From Methylobacterium gnaphalii (GTDB taxonomy: Bacteria > Pseudomonadota > Alphaproteobacteria > Rhizobiales > Beijerinckiaceae), in NCBI RefSeq assembly GCF_007992215.1, contig NZ_BJZV01000007.1, positions 1 through 64,000 of the forward strand: DNA of 64,000 bases, written 5' to 3'. The notes beneath the pieces are model-generated. The model was given only the letters and a program-made list of their open reading frames with translations, was not told the origin of the DNA and ran no database searches. This document shows, in pieces, positions 51,018-58,651 of this stretch. How positions within the stretch are numbered: the first letter of the stretch is position 1; the number at the start of each line of letters is the position of its first letter. The position numbers and the translations under genes are program-made.

Positions 51018-52544
51018 CTACGCCGTGGTCAGCGGAAACTGCAGCCGGAACTGCGCGAGGATGTTCAGACGGCGCAGCTGGTTCACCAGGTCCGGCGGAT
51101 CGACGATCTCAAGCGTATTCGGCTCGGTACCGCGCTTCACCACCAGGTTGGCGATATAGCTGTCCGCGTTCTCTACCAGGCCGTCCGACTCCATGTCGCG
51201 GTATTCCACGACAAGTTCGGCTTTGATGGTCAGCGGCGAAACCGCCAACTGGCCGGCGCCGAGGCGCGTGCCGTCGTTCACCAGCTTGTGTCGCGGATAC
51301 TTGTTCGTGATCGCCTGGCGCATGCGGGTATATCGCTCGTCGAGCGTGGCCAGCGTGGTGACCAGTTCGAAGGCGTTGTCCGCCTGGCCGTAAGCATTCT
51401 TCTGGTAGGCCGTCTGTTCGCGCAGGATCACCGGGACGTTGGTGGTGCCGCCGTAGAGATCAGTCCCCTGGATGGCGAGGCCAAGCTGCGCAAGCGCGTT
51501 GAGCTGGCTCTTGTTCCACCGGACCTCCTTCGGAGCCGGCAGGACGCCAACGAGCGGCAGCGTCTGCAGCGGCCGGGCAGGATCGGCATTGATCGAGAAG
51601 GCGGCCTGCGCGGTGTAGGCGGCACACCATTCCCAGATGGGGGAAGGGCTCTGCAGCTCGAAGGCCAGCGGCGAGATCAGTGCGGAGTTGTTCGTCGGCC
51701 CCCACAGCGACACGTCGGAGTAGCTGCCGCGCTTGGCCGAGAAGATCTGGCCGTAGCTCTGGCGATAGGGCCCCCAGCGTCCGCTGTCGGTGAAGCCGTA
51801 TTCCTGGTCCCAGACCGCATAGGATCCGGAGTCGTTGAACGGCAGCCCGACGAACTTGTAGGCCGCGTCGCCCAGCGCAGCGATCGCCGAGGTGAAATCC
51901 GGCGTGCCAGTGCCGCCAGCAAGGACGTTGCCGCTCGGGTAGGTGAGGGCCAGTCCGGCCGGCAACACCTCGCCGCCGTACCGGCCGCGGTAGCTGTCCT
52001 GGACCCGGATGTCGTTGCCCGAGAGCCCCTTCCACTTGCAGGTCAGATTGACCTTGGCAGTGTTGCTTCCATCGACGGCGGCGGTCACCGGCAGGTCTGT
52101 GGCCGCCGTGATCGCGGCAGCTATCTTCGTCGCGATCGTCGCGGTGGTGTCGGCCGACACGATCCCGACCGGGACGAGCTGGCCGGCGATGTAGAGCGGA
52201 AGCGTCCCGGCGACGCTCGGCGCAGCCGTAACTGTGATTGCGCCCGTGGCCGCGACGCCGCTGGACGGCTCCGGCACGGGCAGGCAGTAGACCGGCACAC
52301 TCGTGACGCCCAGGAAAAGCGCCTTGAACATGCGCGCGAGCATCGAGCCTGCCCCGAACTGGACATCGGCGTCAGCGTTCGTGCCGTTCGCGACGGCGAC
52401 GTTCGGGGTTGCGGTACCGGCCGACGTCGGATGTCCGACGAGCAGAATCCACTTCAGGTTGGTCGGACTGCCCGCTTGCGACGGATCGATCTGAACGTTG
52501 GGGCCCGGGATCTTGTAATTGTCCGGGATGCTGGTGATGCCCAT
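51018..52544 (-). CDS. Phage tail sheath protein (Mu gpL-like)
   Basis: A 508-residue contractile sheath protein. The N-terminus (ITSIPDNYKIPGPNVQIDPS), KWILLVGHPTSAGTATPNVA, VQFGAGSMLARMFKALFLGV and the C-terminal GAGQLAVSPLTIKAELVVEY belong to the Mu gpL family. Its presence shows the virion is a myovirus. Confidence 0.94.
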   Translation of the reverse strand: MGITSIPDNYKIPGPNVQIDPSQAGSPTNLKWILLVGHPTSAGTATPNVAVANGTNADADVQFGAGSMLARMFKALFLGVTSVPVYCLPVPEPSSGVAATGAITVTAAPSVAGTLPLYIAGQLVPVGIVSADTTATIATKIAAAITAATDLPVTAAVDGSNTAKVNLTCKWKGLSGNDIRVQDSYRGRYGGEVLPAGLALTYPSGNVLAGGTGTPDFTSAIAALGDAAYKFVGLPFNDSGSYAVWDQEYGFTDSGRWGPYRQSYGQIFSAKRGSYSDVSLWGPTNNSALISPLAFELQSPSPIWEWCAAYTAQAAFSINADPARPLQTLPLVGVLPAPKEVRWNKSQLNALAQLGLAIQGTDLYGGTTNVPVILREQTAYQKNAYGQADNAFELVTTLATLDERYTRMRQAITNKYPRHKLVNDGTRLGAGQLAVSPLTIKAELVVEYRDMESDGLVENADSYIANLVVKRGTEPNTLEIVDPPDLVNQLRRLNILAQFRLQFPLTTA

Positions 52545-52551
52545 CGCAGCC

Positions 52552-52806
52552 TCACTCCTTCACGGCGGTGGCGGGGGAGGCGGCTCCGGCCGGCTTCGAT
52601 GCCTTGACCGGCTCGACCGGAGCGCCGGCGTCGTGCAGTTCCTCCAGGAGGCGGATGCTGCCTTCGTCGCGTAGGCGGAACGTGAACTGGTCGGCGGGCC
52701 AGCGGGCGGTGCCGTCGGCCTCGAAACCGAGGCCCGAGGGGAAGTGCTTGAGCGCAAGGAAGCGCTCCTCGGTCGCCTCAAGGGCGACCGTGGCTTGGGC
52801 GGCCAT
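52552..52806 (-). CDS. Small tail protein upstream of sheath (gp38-position)
   Basis: An 84-residue protein (EERFLALKHFPSGLGFEADG, then WPADQFTFRLRDEGSIRLLE and a Pro/Ala tail). It sits where Mu carries gp38 (DUF2635) and may have the same role, but sequence likeness is not clear. It starts eight bases upstream of the sheath gene. Confidence 0.65.
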   Translation of the reverse strand: MAAQATVALEATEERFLALKHFPSGLGFEADGTARWPADQFTFRLRDEGSIRLLEELHDAGAPVEPVKASKPAGAASPATAVKE

Positions 52807-52835
52807 GGCTGTCTCCGGATGGGGCGGCGAGGCCG

Positions 52836-53426
52836 CTAGTCGTCAGAAAATTCGATGCGCCCTCGGATGGCGAGGGCCTGCGCGGAGGAGCCAGCCGGCC
52901 TTCCGCTGAAGGTGACGAGTTCAAGCTCGTCGTCGAGGACCGGTTTGTATGCCGTCCGCGACCGGAAGGAGATCTCGAGGCGCCCTTCGGCGAAGTACGT
53001 CGCGCCATCCTGCGGGAACAGACGGCCGCGGCGAATCCGGGTCACTGCCTCGAACAGTGGATAGCGCTCCGGATCGTCTGGAGCCTTCGACAGGTCGACG
53101 CCGCGCACGAAGGTCGGATCGCATAGGAGCGTCGAGCGGATTCGGTCGACGAGATCGTCGAGGTCCGCGTCGAGAACGTCCGGCATCTCTTCACCCGTCA
53201 CGAGCGAGATGCCGACCGTTATGTTCGACAGGAAGCGGGGCTCGCCGACATTGTCGTCGTCCTCCGGCGTTTCTGTCTCGTCGATCAGGATCACCAGAAG
53301 GGCCGGGAGATCGCTCTCCTGCAGCTGCGGCCGCGGCTGTCGGCGGACCGAGGCTACGGGAAGCCAGGAGAGACCTGAGAGCCGCTCGACGATGGCCTCG
53401 CGGATCAGGGTCGAAGGCGAGCTCAT
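52836..53426 (-). CDS. Tail completion/terminator-type protein (Mu gp37-like position)
   Basis: A 196-residue protein (LIREAIVERLSGLSWLPVAS, LPALLVILIDETETPEDDDN, ITVGISLVTGEEMPDVLDAD). The pattern of an N-terminal helix followed by strands ending in the tail interface is that of minor tail U/gp37-like terminators. It overlaps the FII-like gene by four bases. Confidence 0.75.
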   Translation of the reverse strand: MSSPSTLIREAIVERLSGLSWLPVASVRRQPRPQLQESDLPALLVILIDETETPEDDDNVGEPRFLSNITVGISLVTGEEMPDVLDADLDDLVDRIRSTLLCDPTFVRGVDLSKAPDDPERYPLFEAVTRIRRGRLFPQDGATYFAEGRLEISFRSRTAYKPVLDDELELVTFSGRPAGSSAQALAIRGRIEFSDD

Positions 53427-53776
53427 TGCTGCGGTTTTCCGCGCTTCAGGGTCAGCACGGCGCCGCCCTGGCCGTCGAGGTCAATGTCATCGATCCAGAG
53501 CGAGCCCTCATCCGGATACGATCCGGCGGCGGGGATGCGCAGGACGGCGCGCTTCTCAGGCGGATATTTCCAGTCCGACAGACGGATGCCGAACATGATC
53601 ACCGAGGTGTTGAGACTCTCACCGCCCTCGAGCGCGATGTCGACAGCGCGCTTCGTCCAGACACCGGTAGCATCGAACGGCTCGCGAGCGGGCTGCGAGG
53701 CGAGAGGTGTCACCGTGACCGGACGCCCAAATGCGCCGACCGTTGGTCCGAGCACCAGGGCGCTGAAGTCGATCAC
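53423..53776 (-). CDS. Head-tail joining protein (lambda FII-like)
   Basis: A 117-residue protein, the same length as lambda gpFII. GRPVTVTPLASQPAREPFDA, ALEGGESLNTSVIMFGIRLS and GSLWIDDIDLDGQGGAVLTL fit the attachment-protein fold. It would form the ring where the tail binds the head. Confidence 0.75.
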   Translation of the reverse strand: MIDFSALVLGPTVGAFGRPVTVTPLASQPAREPFDATGVWTKRAVDIALEGGESLNTSVIMFGIRLSDWKYPPEKRAVLRIPAAGSYPDEGSLWIDDIDLDGQGGAVLTLKRGKPQQ

Positions 53777-53785
53777 GGCGGCTAC

Positions 53786-54028
53786 TTACTTCGCCGGCGG
53801 CGTCTTGAGCTCGGCCGCGGCCTTCGGCTCCTCGTAGAGCTCGGCCTTCCCGGCGGCGATGAGCGCGTCAGCCTCGTCTTCGTCGATGTCGATGATCGAA
53901 CCGGGCGCCTTCTCTTCGACCTTGTAGTCGCCGGCGATGCGGTTGCTGAACGCGTCGAACTCGAACGGCTTGTGGCCCTTGGCCGGGACGTGCAGCGTCA
54001 CCGACGCGACGATTTTCTTGGTAGCCAT
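53786..54028 (-). CDS. Small head-region phage protein
   Basis: An 80-residue protein (SVTLHVPAKGHKPFEFDAFS, then IIDIDEDEADALIAAGKAEL). The last motif, Asp/Glu then ALIAAGxAE, is common to small proteins between capsid and connector genes; the role is unknown, possibly head completion. Confidence 0.65.
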   Translation of the reverse strand: MATKKIVASVTLHVPAKGHKPFEFDAFSNRIAGDYKVEEKAPGSIIDIDEDEADALIAAGKAELYEEPKAAAELKTPPAK

Positions 54029-54101
54029 GTCGGCCCCTCGTTGGGTTCAGATGATGGAGGATCGGCGGCTCGATCGAGCCGCCGCTGCGAGAGACCGCGC
54101 G

Positions 54102-55142
54102 TCAGGCGACGGTGGCGGAGAAGGTCGCGTCGGCCCAGCCGAGCAGTGGCAGTGGCGCGGACTGGACCATGGAGAACCATGCCGACGGGTTCTTCTCCTT
54201 CCACACGCTCGGGAAGCGAGCGAGCGGGGTCAGGCCGGCATCGGCGTCCATGATCGCGCCGTAGGTGCGGATGCCCTGGCAGCCGACCGGATTGCCCATG
54301 ATCACCGAGTTGTCGGGCATGAACTGCTGCACGTTGCCGGCGTCGTCGGTGTAGAGCTGCTGGTACTGGAAGCAGTCGAACTCGCCGATCGAGCCGAGAT
54401 ACTTCACCTCCTCGCCGAGGCCGCCACCGGTCACCTTGCCGGCGAGATCGACGTTGCCGGAGGTCTGACGGTAGGTGTTCATCACCCGCGTCACGCCCGG
54501 GCTGTTGAGGAAGTAATCGGCGGCGAAGGGGTCGAACACGACCACGCCCGGATGGAAGCCGGAGTTGCGCTGCACCGTCTTGGCCCAACCGCGCAGGTTG
54601 GCATAGGGGTCGACGCCCGTCTGGTTCCAGCGCAGGGCGCCGGTGAGCGCGACGGTGTGCGAGGCGTTGCGGTTCAGGTCGACGAGCACCGGCGGGTGGT
54701 CTTCGCCCTGGCAGGTCATGGAACCGGTCAGCAGAAGCTGCGCGGCCATCCACTCTTCGGTCCGAGTGATCTGATCGTCCTCGATCAGCATGTTGTCGAA
54801 CAGCGACAGGTCGAAGCGCTGCTGCGGGGTCATGTTGCCGAGGAGCTGCTCGCCGACCCGACGCTTCAGCATCTTCTGCGGCTCGATCATGTGCATCGGC
54901 TTCACGTACGGCGGGCGGAAGCCCATCGTGGTGTAGCCGCGCGAACGCTGCGGCTTGCCCTCGATCGTCGGGACGACGAAGGGGGCGAGCTTGCGCGCAC
55001 GCTGCACGCGATCGAAGTAGACCTCCTCGGTGTCGAAGGTCTGCTCCATCGGGAAGAACAGGTTGAGGAGGACGGGCTTGGCGCGGTCGAGGACGCCGAA
55101 GGCGCCGAGCAGCTGCGCAGTGGAATTGTAGTCGATCGCCAT
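54102..55142 (-). CDS. Major capsid protein (lambda gpE-like)
   Basis: A 346-residue capsid protein of the lambda E family. LLNLFFPMEQTFDTEEVYFD, LAPFVVPTIEGKPQRSRGYT, PPYVKPMHMIEPQKMLKRRV and the AQLLLTGSMTCQGEDHPPVL region are conserved. It builds the icosahedral shell, stabilised by the gpD-like protein encoded just upstream. Confidence 0.95.
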   Translation of the reverse strand: MAIDYNSTAQLLGAFGVLDRAKPVLLNLFFPMEQTFDTEEVYFDRVQRARKLAPFVVPTIEGKPQRSRGYTTMGFRPPYVKPMHMIEPQKMLKRRVGEQLLGNMTPQQRFDLSLFDNMLIEDDQITRTEEWMAAQLLLTGSMTCQGEDHPPVLVDLNRNASHTVALTGALRWNQTGVDPYANLRGWAKTVQRNSGFHPGVVVFDPFAADYFLNSPGVTRVMNTYRQTSGNVDLAGKVTGGGLGEEVKYLGSIGEFDCFQYQQLYTDDAGNVQQFMPDNSVIMGNPVGCQGIRTYGAIMDADAGLTPLARFPSVWKEKNPSAWFSMVQSAPLPLLGWADATFSATVA

Positions 55143-55165
55143 CGATCGCGGGCTCCAAAAGAAAA

Positions 55166-55182
55166 GGGCCCGCGAGGGGCCC
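55166..55182 (-). terminator. Hairpin with T tract between decoration and capsid genes
   Basis: A 6-bp GGGCCC stem (55166-55171 with 55177-55182), 5-base loop, then TTTTCTTTT on the minus strand. It may act as an attenuator or mark a separate capsid transcript. Confidence 0.7.
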
Positions 55183-55210
55183 TGAGACTACCGGGAAAGG
55201 GTGAGTGGCG

Positions 55211-55603
55211 TCAGCCGAGGACGCCGACGCCGCGAACGTAGATGTCGGAGCTGGCCTGCCGGAGGGCAGCCTGCACCTGGGCAACCGTCCAGGACGCGTC
55301 GATCACCATGATCTCAGCGGCGAACTCGCCCTCGAAGTAGGCCGGCCCGACGACGTCGGCCGAGCCGGCATCGACGGGAGCTGCGAGCACGGCGACGGGG
55401 GTCTGAGAACCGTCATTCGCGGTCTTCACGCAGGGTACGTACTTGTCGGTCGTGCTGTTACGGCCGAGCAGGGTGCCGCGCTTCAGCGGCGTACCGGCGG
55501 TGTTGGCGCCGCTGGCGATGGTGACCGAGCGATGCCGGACGGGGAACGCGCCCGCGAAGAGGGCGGTCGGGTCGTAGGTGGCGAAAACGTTGCTGGTGCC
55601 CAT
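55211..55603 (-). CDS. Head decoration protein (lambda gpD-like)
   Basis: A 130-residue protein. VRHRSVTIASGANTAGTPLK, RGTLLGR and TPVAVLAAPVDAGSADVVGP then YFEGEFAAEIMVIDASWT are gpD signatures. It trimerises on the expanded capsid to stabilise it. Confidence 0.93.
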   Translation of the reverse strand: MGTSNVFATYDPTALFAGAFPVRHRSVTIASGANTAGTPLKRGTLLGRNSTTDKYVPCVKTANDGSQTPVAVLAAPVDAGSADVVGPAYFEGEFAAEIMVIDASWTVAQVQAALRQASSDIYVRGVGVLG

Positions 55604-55639
55604 TGCGGGAGCTCCTTGGCTGTGCGCTGTGGGCGCCGG

Positions 55640-56299
55640 TTACTTCTTGCCGAGCAGGGCGCGCGCCTCGGCGGCGCCCTTGTCGTAGTCGCGGGCGTTC
55701 GGCGTGGCCGCGCGGTAGTTCTCGCCCACGCCGGCGGTCGAGGCCGCCGCGAAGGTCGTGGTGCCGCGCTGTGCCTGGCGAGCCGCGAGCTTCTCGAGCA
55801 CGAGCTCCTTGAAGGCGCGTACCGAAGTGTCCTGCGCGGCGTGGCGCTCGCCGAACTTCGGCAAGCCGAACTTGGCGGCGATCGAGCGGATCTCGGAGCA
55901 GCGAGCGCGATCGGCGCGGACGGCCTCCTGCGCTGCCTCGCGGACCTCGGCTGCCGTCAGGTTCTTGCGCTTCGACGGGGCTGGCGCGGAGCGCTCAGCC
56001 TCGTCGTCATCCTCGTCCTCGTCAGAGTCACGCTCCACGTCGTCCTCGGAGTCGTCGTCGCCGTCGCGCTCGTCGTCGGAGGTCGACTCGTCGTTGTCGG
56101 CGTCATCGCCGTCACGCTCTTCGTCCTGCTCCTCGTCGCGCTCGTCCTCGTCCTCGTCGGACTCGTCCTCGCCGGCGCGCTTGGCGGCGCGAGCTGCTGC
56201 ACGAGCCTCGGCGAGGCGCTTCTTTTCCGCCTCGATCTCGGCGGTGGTCTTGGCGGTGCGCTTGCCCTTCGGGGCGGTCTTCGGGGTGCGATTGGCCAT
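55640..56299 (-). CDS. Nested capsid scaffold from an internal in-frame start
   Basis: Within the protease gene, ATG 56299 is preceded by GAGGGA at a 6-base spacing. Translation from here gives 219 residues: a basic start (MANRTPKTAPKGKRTAKTTA), a helix (IEAEKKRLAEARAAARAAKR), about 60 almost purely acidic residues, and a helical C-terminus (RAFKELVLEKLAARQAQRG). This is the same logic as lambda Nu3 inside C: excess scaffold from the protease gene's 3' end. Confidence 0.72.
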   Translation of the reverse strand: MANRTPKTAPKGKRTAKTTAEIEAEKKRLAEARAAARAAKRAGEDESDEDEDERDEEQDEERDGDDADNDESTSDDERDGDDDSEDDVERDSDEDEDDDEAERSAPAPSKRKNLTAAEVREAAQEAVRADRARCSEIRSIAAKFGLPKFGERHAAQDTSVRAFKELVLEKLAARQAQRGTTTFAAASTAGVGENYRAATPNARDYDKGAAEARALLGKK

Positions 56300-57046
56300 G
56301 GAGGATCCCTCGTTAGCCGTTGTGGGCGGCCTCTTGGCCGGGTTGCGGGTCACGATCAGGCAGGAGCGCGTTACTGGCCCTTCGCCGGCGCCGTCGCCCT
56401 GTTCGGATCGGATCTGAGAGGCGGCATCGGCCGGGACAGGAACAGCGCTGATCTCCAGCGGCTCCCAATCCACGACGTCCCAGCGCGCCACGGTGCCGTC
56501 GTCAGCCTCGGTCTTCTCGACCTTGTGGATCCAGTAGCCGACGGAGACGTTGCGAATGACGCCTTCGCCGATCTTCTGGACCGTGTCGGCGACGCCGGCG
56601 GCCTTCGACAGCTTGATGGTTGCCAGACCGCGTCCGTCCTCGATCTTGGCCGTGCCGGGCACGACCGAACCGATGACGTTATCGCAGCCATACGAGCAGT
56701 GGCTGTCGAGGAAGGGGGCGCCGAGGTTGAGGCGCTCGAGGCGGATCGCCTTAGAGTCGACCGACAGGACCTCGTCGTATTCGGTCCCGTCCCACCAATC
56801 GTACCGGCGGACGCTCGCGCCCGTCGTCCACACGATGTCGATCGTGTTGGCGTCCGCGTTGAAGCTCTCGGAGCGAACCTCCGCGAGCCGATCGAACTGC
56901 GGCAGGCGAACGGACGCCTCGCGCTCGGCCGTGCTGCCGATTGGGCCGGCTGAGTTCGGGTTCCTCGCCGGCGTCTTCCTCTTGGACGGCTTGGAGGACG
57001 CCCTTCGCGTTGGTGCGCCGCGGGTCCGAGTCGAGCGTGATTTCAA
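55640..57046 (-). CDS. Prohead protease (HK97/U35-like) fused to scaffold domain
   Basis: A 468-residue protein. The protease domain spans about residues 55-210: LNLGAPFLDSHCSYGCDNVI (catalytic His), GVIRNVSVGYWIHKVEK (catalytic Ser) and WEPLEISAVPVPADA, as in HK97-type proteases. A scaffold region follows from about residue 250, including the acidic tract near 295-350. TTG 57046 is taken as start because GAAGG lies six bases upstream and no other start codon occurs before the conserved part; this makes it overlap the portal gene by 296 bases in another frame. The N-terminal 35 residues are very basic. Confidence 0.82.
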   Translation of the reverse strand: MKSRSTRTRGAPTRRASSKPSKRKTPARNPNSAGPIGSTAEREASVRLPQFDRLAEVRSESFNADANTIDIVWTTGASVRRYDWWDGTEYDEVLSVDSKAIRLERLNLGAPFLDSHCSYGCDNVIGSVVPGTAKIEDGRGLATIKLSKAAGVADTVQKIGEGVIRNVSVGYWIHKVEKTEADDGTVARWDVVDWEPLEISAVPVPADAASQIRSEQGDGAGEGPVTRSCLIVTRNPAKRPPTTANEGSSMANRTPKTAPKGKRTAKTTAEIEAEKKRLAEARAAARAAKRAGEDESDEDEDERDEEQDEERDGDDADNDESTSDDERDGDDDSEDDVERDSDEDEDDDEAERSAPAPSKRKNLTAAEVREAAQEAVRADRARCSEIRSIAAKFGLPKFGERHAAQDTSVRAFKELVLEKLAARQAQRGTTTFAAASTAGVGENYRAATPNARDYDKGAAEARALLGKK

Positions 57047-58424
57047 GGTCGTCGACCTTCGTGTTGAAGGCGCGGATGCCGTCGAGCACGTCGTCGGGGT
57101 TACGCCCCTTCTCGGCCACGACGTCCTGCCATGTGCGAAAACCGTTGCGGACCTCGATGGCCGCGGTCTGGGCGTCGGCCAGCGGGTCGACCCAGGCGAA
57201 TTCGGGCGGCGACCACTCGACCGGCACGTACGGCTCGTCGATGATGCCGGCGAGCCAGGCAGCCTCGCACCACCACTCCCAGATCGGCTGCAGCGCCATC
57301 TGGATGAGGATCTGCCACTGGATCGTACCGACGAGGCGTCGGAATTCGACCAGGCCGCCGCGCATCGAGGAGAAGTTGACCTCGGAGAGGTCGCCGGAGA
57401 TCAGCTCGGCCGGCATGCGCCAGCCGGCGGCGATCTCCTGGAGGCTCTTGGTCTTGTACTCGCCGTAGCCGCCCACGGCGGTCGGCGTGTTGAACTTGAC
57501 GTCCTTCGCGCCGTGCAAGCGCGGGATCATGCCCGGCTCGAAATGCTCCACCTCGGCGCCGTCGGCGTCCTGGACCTTGATCCCGACGCTGTCTTCGTCG
57601 GCGTTCTCAGCGCCGATCACGAAGCCGACGACGCAGGCCTCGGTCTTCTTACGGACGATCTCGGCCAGTTCGTAGTCGTTCAGCTGGTTCGTGCGCTCGA
57701 TCGCCGGCGTGCCCCACGGAACGCCGCGCGTCTGGGTCCTCTGCATCTCGTAGACGTGCAGGACCTCGTCGGCCGGCACCGGCTGCGAAACCATCGGCTC
57801 ACCACCGTAGAAGTACGGCAGGTTCCCGGGGTGATAGGGATAGAGCCAGTAAGCGCGGCGCTTCTGGCTCTTCATGTCGATCTCGACGCCCTGGATGGTC
57901 AGGGCGCCCTCGTTGAGCACCCCGTTGCGCATCGGGTCGAGGAAGTCAGCCTCGAGCAGCTGCAGCTCGAGCGGCACGTCGCCGGGCCCACGCTTTTTGA
58001 CGTGCCGCCGGCGAACCAGCGAATCCCCGCCCTCGACCATCTCGCGGAAGAGCAGAGCCTGGAAGCCGTAGAAGTCGAGCCGGCCCGCATGGTCGCAGCG
58101 GAACGACCAGCGCTGGAACGCCTCCCAAATCTTCCGATCCCGTGACGGCGAGCCGGTCACCGGTCGAGGGATAATGCCCTCGCCGACGACATTCGAGACA
58201 AGGCTTGCCGTCGCTTTGGCCGCGAAGGGGTTGTTCCGCACCATCCATCGCGACTTGTCGCGTAGCGTGCGGGCCTCATTGTAGAGCTCGGCATCGGCCG
58301 ATCTAACGGAGCCGAACCAGTTGTCGCCGTTGCGGCTGCGCATGGCAGCCTCGTAGGACCGTTTGCGCGACGGAGCGGCGGTTCCTTTCGCCGGTCCGCC
58401 CTCGGCATTCACCTGGCCCGACAT
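56751..58424 (-). CDS. Portal protein (lambda gpB-like)
   Basis: A 557-residue portal. RSYEAAMRSRNGDNWFGSVR, SRWMVRNNPFAAKATASLVS, NVVGEGIIPRP, FREMVEGGDSLVRRRHVKKR and PAELISGDLSEVNFSSMRGG are the lambda portal family. Sequence stays family-like to about residue 480 (NAKGVLQAVQEEDAGEEPEL); the last 75 residues are Arg-rich and overlap the protease frame, so they may be non-essential read-through. It forms the dodecameric DNA gate. Confidence 0.93.
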   Translation of the reverse strand: MSGQVNAEGGPAKGTAAPSRKRSYEAAMRSRNGDNWFGSVRSADAELYNEARTLRDKSRWMVRNNPFAAKATASLVSNVVGEGIIPRPVTGSPSRDRKIWEAFQRWSFRCDHAGRLDFYGFQALLFREMVEGGDSLVRRRHVKKRGPGDVPLELQLLEADFLDPMRNGVLNEGALTIQGVEIDMKSQKRRAYWLYPYHPGNLPYFYGGEPMVSQPVPADEVLHVYEMQRTQTRGVPWGTPAIERTNQLNDYELAEIVRKKTEACVVGFVIGAENADEDSVGIKVQDADGAEVEHFEPGMIPRLHGAKDVKFNTPTAVGGYGEYKTKSLQEIAAGWRMPAELISGDLSEVNFSSMRGGLVEFRRLVGTIQWQILIQMALQPIWEWWCEAAWLAGIIDEPYVPVEWSPPEFAWVDPLADAQTAAIEVRNGFRTWQDVVAEKGRNPDDVLDGIRAFNTKVDDLEITLDSDPRRTNAKGVLQAVQEEDAGEEPELSRPNRQHGRARGVRSPAAVRSARGGSLRELQRGRQHDRHRVDDGRERPPVRLVGRDRIRRGPVGRL

Positions 58425-58651
58425 CAGCGGTGACCACGGTGATGGTAGCCACGATCAAAGCTGGCGAGGCCGACAGTCGCGACGGGCTGGCCGTTCGCTC
58501 GGGCCTGCTGGCGCTCCAGGTACGCGATGACCTTGAGCATCTCGTCGAAGCTTCGGTACGACGCCGACTTGCCCTCGTAGGACACGCTGGTCGTGCCTGA
58601 CGCCAGGGCAGCTTGGATCGCGGCGATCTGGACGCTGTAATCTACAGCCAT
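58424..58651 (-). CDS. Head-tail connector gpW-like protein
   Basis: A 75-residue protein (AVDYSVQIAAIQAALASGTT, SVSYEGKSASYRSFDEMLKV, IAYLERQQAR). Length, the short beta hairpin and position between terminase and portal match lambda gpW. ATG 58651 overlaps the terminase stop; its own stop shares a base with the portal start. Confidence 0.88.
   Translation of the reverse strand: MAVDYSVQIAAIQAALASGTTSVSYEGKSASYRSFDEMLKVIAYLERQQARANGQPVATVGLASFDRGYHHRGHR

Noticed and set aside
51288..58145. Several plus-strand frames over 400 codons opposite sheath, capsid, protease and portal genes
   Set aside because: All are antisense to recognised phage genes and lack family sequence; high GC makes such frames common.
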